A DNA stretch of 64,000 nucleotides. It comes from Piezodorus guildinii. Taxonomy: Eukaryota > Arthropoda > Insecta > Hemiptera > Pentatomidae. The DNA lies in assembly GCA_023052935.1 (NCBI GenBank), contig CM041292.1, forward strand, positions 144,301,143-144,365,142. Direction: 5' to 3'. Below are positions 25,491 through 37,157 of the stretch, one piece after another. The first letter of the stretch is position 1, and each line of letters begins with the position of its first letter. Both the position numbers and the translations under genes were made by a program. Below the pieces are notes generated by a model. It saw only the letters and a list, made by a program, of their open reading frames with translations, did not search any database and was not told the origin of the DNA.

Positions 25491-25745
25491 AATAATCTTT
25501 CTCTGCACAATCTCAAGTCTTACAATCTTTCCTTGTAAGATGGTTTGTATCATTTCATATTTATCTCCTCTCATAAGATGTCCAAAATACTGTAACTTTC
25601 TCGAATTATTCGTTTTCATGACTTCTTGATCTTTCCCTATTCTTCTTAATACTTCTATGTTATACTCCATATCTAGCCAGGGTATGTTTAGTATCCTGCG
25701 TGAGTACATCTCAAATACATTGAGGGTCATTTTATTAGCCTTCCA
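25489..25745 (-). pseudogene. Non-LTR RT C-terminal fragment
   Basis: Leftward frame from 25730: NVFEMYSRRILNIPWLD, then NIEVLRRIGKD and RKLQYFGHLMRGDKYEMIQT, the conserved C-terminal block of a common insect endonuclease-RT family (family form: FEMWCYRRMLRIPW ... KLEYFGHIMR). It stops exactly where the AAAC tail of the plus-strand I-type element begins, so its remainder was separated or lost by that insertion. I did not find the other half left of 23700. Confidence 0.75.
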
Positions 25746-26091
25746 TCTTCATGATCATCATTTAATTTATTAACTTTATGTCGGTGAAACATATTTAGCC
25801 AAATTGTATTTCAAAACATATACACGCCTCCGGTCGTTATAAGTGTTGTCTGACAATAATGATTGGAGAGAGACCAGAATAATTTTATACGATAAAATTA
25901 ACATAAGAGTTTGGACTTAAACACAAGTAAAACTTGATAAGAAAAAAAATCAAATAAGTCGATAGTATTTAAAAAAAAAGACACTACCAATTTTCTCCTC
26001 CCTTCTTCGATGAATGTAAGCATACTAAAATGTAATATACTGTACAAACGTTTAAAAGAAAACTCTCTTCCTGTCTTCTAAAATGGGATTC

Positions 26092-26155
<64 letters not shown>

Positions 26156-27991
26156 ATAAAAAACGGTAAATCAATATAAAGATAGTGAAATTAGGTAATT
26201 GACATACGAACTTGTTCTTGTAAAGGGAAACCACACACTTTATTTCTACTTTTATTTCCATTTTTTTTTAATTATTGTTAACTGAGTGGTTTTCCACGCA
26301 ACTGGAATATTTCAGAAGTTTGCTTTTGGAGAGAAACAATTAATTAACCATTGACAGGTCGGAAATTGAGAAAAGCAAGGAAAGAATTAAACTGTTACCC
26401 TGCAAAAATGATGAACGTGAAGGCTCCCTTAATGGTTTTTCTGAAAAATCGGTTCCTCAACGTTTTGTTATTTCACTTCTGATTGAGGCATTTAGTTTTG
26501 TTCCTGACGACTTCCGATATTGATATAAATAAAGTTGATAAATAGATTTGGATAAGTTTTAAAGCATCAAATTTGTAAACATATATAAGGTAGCAGTATG
26601 TGTAATTGTAAATAGGTTGAGATGTTTGTGGAACTGATTTGTAGATGTGTTTCGCCAAAGTCGTTGCTTAAAAAGATTCAAGAAATTGGAATTCGGTTGG
26701 GAGCAGGGAAGTTCTAGTTAATCAAACTTGGTCTCAGGACGGACAAAGAAAATTAAGTACGGTACCACAATACCTAGCAACCGCTCGCTGTTTCGTACAT
26801 TCCAATTTTTTGATCTTTAGAAAATTATAAGTGTCTTTTAGCTAATCTTTTTAATACAATGTATATCATGAGCTGTGACGTGTAGTTAAATTTATGTCGA
26901 AAATTCTTGGATACTATGAGGAGAGGTAAATTAATAAATAACAAATTTAAAATTCAAATAATAATGAAATAAAATCTATTACATAATATAAAAGTATGTT
27001 TGATTATTAATTTTAAAGTAAATAGTTTTTCTTGACTAAATATTGGTCTAAAAGAAATTGCGAACCCGATTAATTTTTTATAGAAAACAGTATGTTTTAC
27101 ATCATTGTTTAAATAATAAAGGATTTTAAACAATGATATATCGAAAAACAAAATTTCAACAGTTAGATTAATTTAAATGAAATGAAAAAATTATTTTATA
27201 AATTTTTTTGTGAATATTATCATTCATCTATTATTTATTATTTTTTATTTAAATCGTATTTTGTAATTTAATTTTAATAGCCAATATTTCTTTTATGCAT
27301 TATTATATATATTTTTTAAATACTATCACTGAGTGATTTATGGCTTATTTATACTTACGTGAGCTTTTATATATTATTGTTAAAATAAAACTATGTGCCT
27401 GTTTCTTTTAATACTGTGATAATAATATGATCAATTGCCGTATTGATATATTGGCTTCAATAAAAAAAAAAAAAACAGTACAGGGACACCATACGTGATT
27501 CTATGAGTTTATTCAAAAGATATCAAAAATTAAATTTTTGTCTTCTATTTATTAACAACAGAATATCAATTGTTGAATGAACATCATGTACAGAATTCTA
27601 TTAAATAGCCTTTGTAATGGGGGATGTAATGGAAGGGTCAAAAAACATATTGTAACCACTGAACAGATCCGAATGGCCTTTTGAGGGCAATCGCTTGTGT
27701 TTGACAGGGATTCGATTAACCTTTTATATAACCATCCCTGAAATTAATTATAAACTGGTCAGTGTTTTTTGGCGGGACGACAATTTACTTTTTTGCCCTT
27801 TTGAAAACCTAGTAACGAAATAATTCATTTTCGATTTAATTATTTCATATTAGATTCGAAAATCCATTAATGTTCCTTTGATATATATATAAAAATCTTA
27901 ATGAAAAGAAATTCCGATTTTTTTGGTTTCAGTTCCCTTGCCATTTTGGAAAAGTAATACGTTATTACAACCTACAATTATTGTTTCACAA

Positions 27992-28070
<79 letters not shown>
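25746..28070. other. AT-rich region with two (TA)n tracts
   Basis: TA repeats at 26092-26157 (interrupted) and 27995-28070. Otherwise short frames only and nothing recognised. Confidence 0.5.
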
Positions 28071-28073
<3 letters not shown>

Positions 28074-28735
28074 GAATGGAATTTTCCCTTCGTCATCTCA
28101 ACACGCGTGAACGGCTTGATCGATTTCCCTAATTCTTTTTTTTTCTTATGTTGATTCTTAATAATCTGTCTATATACACATTTAAAAATGAATCGCCTTT
28201 TTCCTTGGTCATTGCATCTCCGATTTCGTTAAGACGTAGTTAAGACAAAAATCAACGACGTAGAGAAAAATCAAAGTTATTATATAAACAGTTACGCCTT
28301 AATATAGTTATTTGAAAATGATAAACCATTTTCTAATAATTTGCAGCGTTTTTAACATAAAAAAAAACTATACCATCTTTTGGTTTATTATTTTCAATAA
28401 TCAATCTTTGTAATCGAAAAAAAAAATACTCCTGCTCAAAATTTGAAAGCTTACGTTTCAAGATAGGTAGAATCATAATAAACAATAAAAGTACGTTTTG
28501 TCCTATTTAATAAATAAATAATTACCAAAAAAATTGAAAAAGTAATCATTGAAATTGGTTAACAAATAGCTGAGATATTGCATTTTGAAACCAGCGGTAG
28601 TGATATAATATTATCCTTTGAATTATTGCTTTTCATATTACTTAATTAATACCTGTATAAACAGTTATACGCTAATATCATTATTTTTAAATAATAAACC
28701 ATTGTGTAATAATTTGAAGCGTTTTTATATATTTA
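28071..28735. repeat. Decayed repeat with a 72-bp direct duplication
   Basis: TATAAACAGTTA...AATAATAAACCATT...TAATAATTTG.AGCGTTTTTA appears at 28272-28344 and again at 28655-28727. The upstream part (CGTGAACGGCTTGATCGATTTCCC, 28106-28130) is of the CGGCTTGACCGATTTC kind common in insect repeats; a similar phrase occurs at 60478-60493, and AATGGTTTATTATTT at 60291-60305 is the inverse of the duplicated block. Probably one repeat family. Confidence 0.55.
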
Positions 28736-31377
28736 TTTACATTTAACGTCTTTGCCACTTTCAACAAGGGGTTTCCTTCAAGTTGCGGACCAATTTTTGA
28801 AGAAATGGTTTGGGTGAGGGTTCATTATGTGGATTCACCATGAGTAAGGTTTTTTTTCCGGCCAGATTCGAATTGACTTTAATATTCTTGGCGACCATTT
28901 CACCTCATCCAGAGAAAAAGCTGCTACTAAAATCGATGGAGCCCTGAATATAAGAAGAGGCCCCAAGAGACTGATACCCCTTGAAAAGTTTGAACGAAGT
29001 TAGTTCCGGGAGGGCGCCCTGTATTGGCCTCTCCCGCCAAAATTAGATAAACCCTCATTGTCCCTCGCTACAATCGAATATTTTACAATTTCCTTCTGAT
29101 TTATCTCCTCTCTGGCGTTTAGCTTTTGTTCTCAACATTGGAAAATGTCATAATATTATATATCCGGTATTGTTATAGAAATAATTTCTGCAAAACACGA
29201 TTCAACTTGATGAAAAATTGTGCGAACTCATTGTTAAAGGTTATGCTCATCCTGAAGAACTCTTAAACAAACTTGTCTCAGCACAGGAATTTAGAATCTA
29301 CTGTTGCTGAATTGCTGTTAGATAGTTTGAGGTAACAAAAACCATTATGATCTTAATATTATCATGGTATTATTTTATTCAGTAATCCTGTTTCTGACAG
29401 TCCATAAATTACCTTTCCTAATTAACTTGAGTCCTCCAAAACTACTTTGTATTCCAAAGTTCAGCAGGTTTTTTGGTTGGCTTCATTTCATTTATTTTTA
29501 GGATTTAGGGGGTCCTTGTCATGGAAGTGAAGGCATCGAGTGGGGTTCCTTGAAGAATCTTTGTTGGGTCCCACTTTTTTAGAAGCCTCATTAAGTTCAA
29601 TTCCATAATTTCTGATTGATATTATGATATTAATATAGATAAGTCTTTTGTACTACAATAGAAGGTTTAAGCATTTGTCTATTAAGTAAACGAGTGAGCT
29701 ATACTGAATGTAATTTTCTTCTTGGGATTGATTCAGTCCAAGGTTATTATAATCCAAATCTAAATTACCGCGAAATATAAAAGTGCCGGTCAAAAGTTTG
29801 ATACCGTCTAACCTTACATTAATTAAAATGTTTGTATTTTTGCGGCACTTTGGGGCACCTATTTTTCCTTTTTGTGTATTATGTGGGTTCTAATACGCAA
29901 TTAAATTGAAAATTCTTTCCTTTAAACCGTTCTTTAAGAAAAAAAAAACAAACAAAAATTACCGGTCAGTGAACTTCTTAAAACTTTGGCCGTCGAGAAA
30001 TCAATAAATGAAACTAAGAATAAAATTGATCTTTTCTATTCCCCTTTGCGGATTATTAGACTGTAAATAAAGCTCTAGACCCAAAAATCCAATTTTTTAT
30101 TCTTATTTATTTTTATCACGTTTGAAGTTTCAGTAATAATTTTATCAAATTATTTCTTGTTATTTACGGTACTGATAAACCTCTCTTACACCTAATTATC
30201 AAATTTGTTAATAAATATAAATAATAATAAGATAACTTAATTTTATTTAGGTATCCATAGAGGGTAATCATGATTTATTGATGTAAACTTTAGGTGGTCT
30301 CAAACATTTCATCGGTAGTGTATGTATCTGATACCTTGAAAGCTTGGGGATTTTAAAAAAATTTTATTCAGTAGATGATATCGGAGTGAGTTTCTGTGTA
30401 GAGAAGCCTGAGTGCTCCTTGGTGTAGGCCAGTAGACCTAAGTAAAGCGCCCATTTCTAGTTAGCAGTTCATTCTTCCTTTGTGTCGGTTATTTACCGGG
30501 CCTTTGTTGTTCTCGCCAGTTGCTGTTACAGTATAAAAGCGTTAACCATTAAGCCATTAAAGTCAAAGGGCCTCTATCAATTAGTTCTAATTTTCAAAAA
30601 CAGGCAGAAACAAAGACTGGTGAAGAACAAAAAGTACTATCAGTGATTATGATAAGTACAGGATAAAAAGGAAATCAGAAAACTCCTTGGTAAAGTACTT
30701 CAATTATAATCCGGAAATACTGTATGAAAATAGAACAATCACGCCCAGCGCGTGGGTGGAATAAGTTTCCGAAGACGAGCCGTGATATATTTCGTATGCA
30801 AATGGCCTTAGGGAGTCCTTTTAAGTTTTTCCGTAGCTTGACTATAATCCAGTTTATCCAGGATGGAGCTGGAATTTAAATATCCCCTTTGTTTCCCACC
30901 TGCTAACATCTTCATGCGCAGTAATTTAGTTCCGCAATCTCTGTCATGGATAAATTATTACCTTTATAGTGAATATTTTACTCCTGTTTATCTTTCACTC
31001 CTTTCATTTTATTTACCTGTCTCGCATTTTAACGTAGGGCAACTTATTTATTAACCCATTATAGAATGATATTTTCATAAATATGCCGGTATTTGTTTTG
31101 TGTTTTTTAATTAACACTCATTGATAAAGTTTTTATTTATTTTTAACGCTCCTTATCTTTCTGCGCAAAGTATATATATGACCGCAAGGTGATGATGAAT
31201 TGATTAATGGCCTAATGAATAATCATGACATAGATATTAATAATTCATGCCAAGTTTTGATGAGTAGAACAATGATGAATAAAATAACTTTGAAACTTTC
31301 ACATTTGGTAATTCAATATCTGAAAAAAGAAGGAACAATGTCATTAGGTTTAATGAAAGGTGAGGTCTTTGATTAAA
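28736..31377. other. Mostly AT-rich, no gene recognised
   Basis: Mid-GC blocks at 28790-29050 and 30400-30560 hold no long frame and resemble pieces of unidentified repeats. A 63-residue plus frame (30863-31054) has no recognisable feature. Confidence 0.4.
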
Positions 31378-31647
31378 TTCTTCTTCCTGTGGCGCGACAG
31401 GCCGTGTAGTCCCTGGGTCTCGCTGTGTAAAATACTAGGAGATTACACTCACGTTTCAGGGTCATCACTCCCTTCGCCTAATTTTGTGAGTAGGGCCTAA
31501 TCATTTGGCTAACGGGTCTCACATACTCGGGGAAGAGGCTGTGAGTGAATCTACATTTAATTACATCCTTATAAAAGCCCCACCAGGACTGGGATTCGAA
31601 CTGACAACCAATAGCATGAGTGCGCTAGCCACTCTGCCACGGGCTCC
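31378..31647 (-). mobile_element. tRNA-derived SINE with target duplication
   Basis: Minus strand: a tRNA-like head with A box TGGCAGAGTGGCTAGCGC and B box GTTCGAATCCC, followed by a body of about 190 bases unrelated to tRNA. TCTTTGATTAAA (31366-31377) and TCTTTGAGTAAA (31648-31659) flank it, an 11/12 target duplication typical of LINE-mobilised SINEs. The pol III boxes read outward correctly for transcription leftward. Confidence 0.8.
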
Positions 31648-31744
31648 TCTTTGAGTAAACGCCAATTATTAATCCCTTATTTTACATAATTTCTGTCCAT
31701 GAACATAAAATTAAGTATTTTTGCGATACTAATAATTAATTTTT

Positions 31745-32197
31745 AGTATTACTCTCATTCCCAATCCCTCATCCCCAAGCCCTGAAGCGGCGGTACGGAC
31801 CCGTATACTAACAATGCGGAGTGTTGGCAATGGCCAGCTTCTCCACTCATGCCTGAGAGTCTGTGGATCTCTAGTGCCCTCCCTCAGTCTCCACTGGCTT
31901 ATTAGACCGGTGACGCGACGCGAGGAGCTGGGATCTCCTGGCCTTGGATTTTGATTCGGAGTTTTCAGGGGCAGTATGTAAATATTGTATATATGTATGA
32001 GTGTGGCAAAGATTATTATTATTTATTTATTTTATTTTTTCTCTTTATTTAGGCATATTCATTCATCTTTGTAATTTCTTATTTTATTTTTATTTACTGT
32101 ACATATGGAATAAATGACTTCTTGTAGCACTAATACTCATTGTCCATTGTAACATAGTGTATTGTTTCTGAATAAAATAATTTAAATTGAAAAAAAA
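31745..32197 (+). mobile_element. Jockey-type 3' end, GC-richer subfamily
   Basis: Starts with CCTGAAGCGGCGGTACGG, decoding to the LKRRY end of ORF2, then a 3' UTR with CTCCACTGGCTTATTAGACC, GTGACGCG and GGATCTCCTGG. The same blocks occur in order at 63850-63905. It ends with AATAAAATAATTTAAATTG and an A run at 32190. Confidence 0.7.
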
Positions 32198-33439
32198 ATA
32201 GTACACTACTGACAAATTACTTTGTCAGTTATTATACTGCACAACGGCTGTTATTGAAATCAGAATAACTCCAGCTATGAAAGTTGAGACAGTTAACATG
32301 GAAGTGTTACTTGGTATTCTCCATCTGCTTTCTTCCAAGCAACAGCATACTCTATAATTGTAGAAAAAAAATTGTTTATTCTTTTATTAGCCGTGGAGTT
32401 GCCGGCTTAGGCCTATGGTATCCTATTGGGACACTCCCAACTTCCATAAAGTAGGTAACCGAAAATTAAAAAAAAAAAAAAACTGGTGACTGAGCGTGAT
32501 CTCTACCCAATCACCTCATGGCACGGTAGTTGTTCAAGAAGTGATACGAATATATGTATATAGTGACATTCATTGGTAAGAGAGTTGGAAGTTTTTTTTT
32601 AAAACATTTTACCAACCACTTCATAAAATAGAAACGAGATATTATCTAAGTTAGATACAATCATGATTGACTTTTAATCAAAGATGGCCGTTGGAAACAT
32701 CGTAGAGCGTTTTACTTCAACAAGTCTAAAACTTATTTTTTTCTTTTTTTTTAAAACGACCAGTGACGTGAAAATTTTAAGTTCTCATTTAACAGAAAAT
32801 TTACCAACTTACAGGTAATTATTTAGTTTCTAACTGTAACAATGGTGGAGTAATACAATCTAATGATATTTTGCTATTTCCAAACAAAAGCGCTGAGACT
32901 TTTCCGTGGTAAAATTTAGAAGCTGATTGTCAATAAAATATTATCAGGACCTACAATATTTCATGTATAAACAATTAGGTCATAAATATTTTATCATAGT
33001 CAATTTGCTCTTGACCCAAACTAAGTATATGTTAAATCATTCGTTCTATTATTTTCAACTATTGAGAGGAACAGTGTAACATTTCGCATACAATACAAAC
33101 ATTTGGCTTGTTACAATCTTGCTCCTGGCCCTTCATATCATGATGATTGAACTATGTGTGTAATCTAGGGTTCAATAAGGAACACTAATGAGAATGGAAA
33201 CATGGGAGTGAGGCAACTCTTTACAATCAGTTTGGACTGGGTACAACCTGCCAAGGTAGTCAAACAATTGTATTTGGTCAGATCATATGGTTTTTGATTT
33301 TGGTGTTAATTGTTATCATCATCGTTGCACCATCAGGTGTTATTATGATTCAAATGTAATTGTAATATGTATGCTTTGCCTATCATATTACATCACCAGT
33401 CAAGTGGATCTGAAGAAATATATAAAAAATCACATTTAA
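32198..33439. other. AT-rich region, nothing recognised
   Basis: No coding, RNA or repeat feature could be supported. Confidence 0.45.
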
Positions 33440-33913
33440 AGCTTGTTACATTCACTTACCTATGTTTGAAAAATATAGAAGGTAAAGTATTTCGGTCGTA
33501 AAAATTTTCGAATTCGAGTTTTCACCGGAAATACACGTTTTAAAGGATCTCCTGAGTCCAAATGACCAAAACCCTCGAAAAGATGTGTGTGGTAAGCCTA
33601 GCTCGAAAACGATAAGTTCTATAAGGGTGAGATTTCATATTATTAAAAGTGTATGCACCTGAGATAATACAATTCATTTTTTACCAACATCGGCAGACAG
33701 GAAGTGTTACTTTATACCAGCATTTTGCACCTTTTTACGATTTTATCAAAAAAGACTGGAACATTTTTAATTAAAATATCTATATCGATGTGAAATTAAA
33801 TAGTCTGACAGGGCTGGAATTCCGATTTTTTAAAATTTCCGTCTTCCTCTATTGTACCTTTAATTTTGTAGATTATATTAAATGAACATATCATCTTTTA
33901 ACCATTGATAAAA

Positions 33914-33998
<85 letters not shown>

Positions 33999-34268
33999 AT
34001 ATATATGTGTGTGTGTGTGTAAGTTGAACGATTTCGATGCACAACTAAAGGACAAAAAAGCAAAAAAAGTATTTATGCAATTTTTGTGTTTTTAAAAATA
34101 ATTCAGTAATATAGATCTATAATATACCGTTAAAAAACAAAAGGTGTTAGAAAAATATATTATCTTATACACAAACTTGTAGAAGTTAACAGAGGTTGAT
34201 GAAAAGGCGATAAAATCAACTAATTGTCCTAGATAATAATAAAGTAGATCATTTAATAAAACATATAG
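33440..34268 (+). repeat. 0.8 kb dispersed repeat, copy 2
   Basis: Collinear with 7300-8075 but interrupted at 33914-34020 by a CA/TA/TG microsatellite where copy 1 has ordinary sequence. Divergence is high and indels frequent. Confidence 0.8.
33909..34020. repeat. Palindromic (CA)n(TA)n(TG)n microsatellite
   Basis: CA repeats, then about 70 bases of mostly TA, then TG repeats. The whole tract is self-complementary end to end. Confidence 0.95.
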
Positions 34269-34855
34269 TTATTTTTTTTCTTTATTGTAACTTTTCTGAC
34301 TATTATGAACAATCAACCTGAAGCTGTGATGCCTGTTGAGAGCGCCGCCATGTCTGCCTCATTTGAATACACAACCACAATGTACGCCACATCTCCAGGA
34401 TTTACTGCACCGCACTCTGAGAAGGTTGACACACAAGTTGGGAAAGAGAGAAATTATAATTTTTGTTTGAATAATGGATCAGGGAGGCGAGTTATATGGC
34501 AGTTATAGTGGTCGGGTGGCCGCCGGGCCCGACATGGCTTTCACTCTGTTCCCTTCCCGACATCTAATCATTTCCCAGTTTGTCCGCAGTTATCTTTTTT
34601 AGCTTTTCCGGTTCGGATGTGGTTGGTTATTGGTGGAGCATTATGTTAATGTAAGCTTACACATTTATTCCCTTTTGATATATTCTATAGAATCGGTATG
34701 TTGTTTCATAGCGATTCATTTCATATGAATCAAAAATTATTTTGAATGTACTTTTAATGAACTGATCATCTGAAAAAAAGCTTCCTTTTTTTTTTTTTTT
34801 GCTGAAAGAGATCTTTTTTTTCAAATGAAATCAGGATTTAATAAATCACTCTTAT
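34269..34855. other. Spacer with an unrecognised 67-codon frame
   Basis: A plus frame at 34305-34508 lies in a mid-GC block (34300-34560) and reads as plausible but unknown protein (MNNQPEAVMPVESAAMSASF at its start). There is no splice or promoter context to support a gene. Confidence 0.25.
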
Positions 34856-35397
34856 ACAAGACTTAAACGACAAGAAGCTGCCCGTAGATGCAGATTACTA
34901 TAGCACTTACTCGACAAACGTTTAAAACTTTCACTTTATTACAAAAAGCTCATTTATGCTACCATCATCAGACCCATCTGGAAATATGGAATCGAGCTTT
35001 GTGACTCTACTAATCAATCTAATTTCTCTCGCATTCAATCCTTACATTCCAAAATCCTTCGCATAATCCTAAATGCTCCTTATATCGTTACGAATAAAAT
35101 CATCCACAATGACCTAAATATCCCATTTGTATCACAGAATTATCTCAAAACAGATATGCCTCTTTTAATTCCAAACTTCCGATCCACACGAATCCTCTTG
35201 TAAGCAACTCATTATTCCAAAATATTCCTGATAACGCTCGGAGGCATTTTCAATTCAATTAAATTGACATTGAAGATCTACCACTGGGTAGTTCATCACA
35301 TGACATTTTCAAGCCCATAATTGTAAGTTAGCCCATTTACTATTGTATTTATTAAGTACACTTGTAAATAAATATCAGTAAAATATTTGAAAAAAAA
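34856..35397 (+). mobile_element. 5'-truncated Jockey 3' end with poly(A)
   Basis: Begins with RLKRQEAARRCRLL then HLLDKRLKLSLY, closely matching the last residues visible in the 1-4100 element, and continues through LHSKILRIILNAPYIVTNKI and HNDLNI to the end of ORF2, then a 3' UTR ending in GAAAAAAAA at 35389-35397. Stops are present. It supplies the 3' end missing from the first element and shows the two belong to one family. Confidence 0.88.
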
Positions 35398-36204
35398 TCA
35401 TTAAGATATTAATAAAAATAAATTACTAAACTATATTTTTTTAGACTACAGCATTCTTTCTTAGTATCTTATAAATGTGTGACGGTGATTACTTGAGAAC
35501 AAATACATTGCTTTCAACAATATAATGGAATTAGTGTAAATGTAACTTTAAGAATACACACTTGACCTATTGGAATGTCTATAAGGGTTACATCGTTAAA
35601 ATCAAAGTGCAAACGTTCTATAACATACATTAATCACTACAGTAATATTTATGTTTTGTTTACCAAATACCGAAAAATAAAATGAACTAGAAATTAGCCT
35701 AATTACCAACTTTCACAGGCTCTTTGAGTAGGCACAGATTTCAAATAAAAATAAATAAAGCTTGTTATAGTTTAGCTCTTTTAAGCGGAAGAGTCTTTAA
35801 TAATTAATTGATGAAATAAGCTGAAAGATTCATTATTATCTAGGTAAGTTCCAGAACCAAGAGTGCTTGCCTGACTCGTTTGATCTTTTAAATTTCTTTC
35901 CACGTTTTTCTCATTCTCAACTATTTTACAATGTCTCTCATAATTTAATGGCAACATAAAAATTGTATATTTGTTTTTCAATAATGTCTACTTGAATTTG
36001 AATTCAGACCTGTTTCAAAAATTACGTTATTATACTTCTTAGTAACTCTCTTTTGTTTACTGGTAAATAAGTTCCGGTAAATGTTTTATAACAAATAATT
36101 ATAACGTTTTGTCGTAGATGTGGGGTATCAAGATAACAACATGTCCCAAATTATGTAGTCAGAGAAAAAATCGAGGAACCCCTTAGCATTCTTCATTCCA
36201 TTGA
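35398..36204. other. AT-rich region, nothing recognised
   Basis: Only short frames without domain features. Confidence 0.45.
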
Positions 36205-36430
36205 GACAAGAAAGATGAGTTGGTTATGTTATTAGGATGCCTGACGCCCGATGGTCAAAAAGAGTTCTTCGTCATACCGTATGGAAGGAGGAAGAGGGGT
36301 CGGCCGGAAAAAAGATGGACAGAAGGGCTACAAGCTACATGAAGCTACAGTGGCTAGGGGCCTCACTGAGGAAAATTATAAGAAGATCGAAATGGCGGCT
36401 AGGTCTATTAGGATAAAATATATAACATTA
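36205..36430 (+). pseudogene. Non-LTR RT C-terminal fragment
   Basis: In shifting frames: GYVIRMPDARWSKRVL, then a Gly/Arg-rich block (GGRGRGRPEKRWTD type) and a weak LHEATVARGLTEENY. This is the terminal GHVxRMxxxRWxK...GRRRxGRPxxRWxDD signature of insect endonuclease-RT elements. The LTR element inserted just to its right at 36446. Confidence 0.65.
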
Positions 36431-36445
36431 AGTTGTTATAAAGTA

Positions 36446-36449
36446 TATA
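36446..36449. repeat. Target-site duplication TATA, left copy
   Basis: Four bases directly before the left LTR, repeated at 41523-41526. A TATA target fits the alternating YR preference of gypsy-clade integrases. Confidence 0.85.
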
Positions 36450-36649
36450 AGTTATGTTTAGACTGAAATGAAACAATAAAAAAAAGAAGGGGTTGAGGCA
36501 GAGTAACGACACAGCTTCTAGAATACAACTGATCTTTATTTGTCTTTATCTCATATATATAGGGAAACAATGTTTATATTACAATCTCTACTGAGTCTTA
36601 ACTAAAGTCTTACTTCTAATCCTTAAAGTCTATTTACACACACTTAACT
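36450..36649 (-). repeat. 3' LTR (200 bp)
   Basis: In element sense it runs AGTTAAGTGTGTG...CTAAACATAACT. Contains a TATA-like TATATATATGA (minus, near 36551-36562) and an AATAAA (36540-36535 on the minus strand), expected for promoter and polyadenylation. Immediately preceded by the polypurine tract. It is complete, unlike its partner. Confidence 0.93.
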
Positions 36650-36662
36650 CCCCCCCCCCTCC
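36650..36662 (-). promoter_or_regulatory. Polypurine tract (plus-strand primer site)
   Basis: On the minus strand GGAGGGGGGGGGG abuts the start of the 3' LTR, as required to prime second-strand DNA synthesis. Confidence 0.9.
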
Positions 36663-36861
36663 AGTTCCTTCGGTAGGAGGAACTTAACTAAAAACACTGA
36701 ACAAAACACAATCCTTAATAATAACAACAATACAGAAGCGGTAGTACAGAACAAATCAAGAAATTAAATACATAATTGGCCTAGAAGAAAGAAAAAAAAC
36801 AAACAAAAATATCACTGAGTAACAAAAATAATAAAAAAAAAAATAAAAAACAAAGACAAAG
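36663..36861. other. Element 3' untranslated region
   Basis: A/T-rich stretch between the pol stop and the polypurine tract. No env or other frame. Confidence 0.7.
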
Positions 36862-37157
36862 TTATGGTGACTGGGCCGCGTCTGCCGGCCCGGGGGAGGA
36901 CACGAAGTGGGGTAGCCGCAGCTCCTCGAGATGGACCGTAAGAACGCGAGAGGGATTTTCAACGTCCCGCACGGTGAACAAATTATGCTCGCGGATGGTG
37001 ATTACCTTGAACGGACCCTCGTAACGTGGAGCAGTTTTGTTGCGTGCCGTACGCAACCGACGATAGACCAGAGTGCCCAATGGAATCGGTCCACGCTTAA
37101 AAACCACCGCCCGGTGATTCGCCTTGTCCACCCTTTTTGCCTTTTCGCGAAGTACGG
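36862..37157 (-). pseudogene. Integrase C-terminal GPY/F module (frame-shifted end of pol)
   Basis: The shifted frame reads VLREKAKRVDKANHRAVVFK, then GTLVYRRL and RYEGPFKVI, followed by VLTVHLEELRLP. RYEGPF is the GPY/F signature of metavirid integrases, which assists target binding. The frame stops at 36862, about 200 bases from the polypurine tract, leaving no room for env. The first ATG of this frame (37317) lies before the shift and is not the real start. Confidence 0.88.

Noticed and set aside
34305..34508. 67-codon frame after repeat copy 2
   Set aside because: Reads plausibly but matches nothing known and lacks any gene context.
36663..36861. env gene for the gypsy-type element
   Set aside because: Only about 200 A/T-rich bases lie between the pol stop and the polypurine tract.
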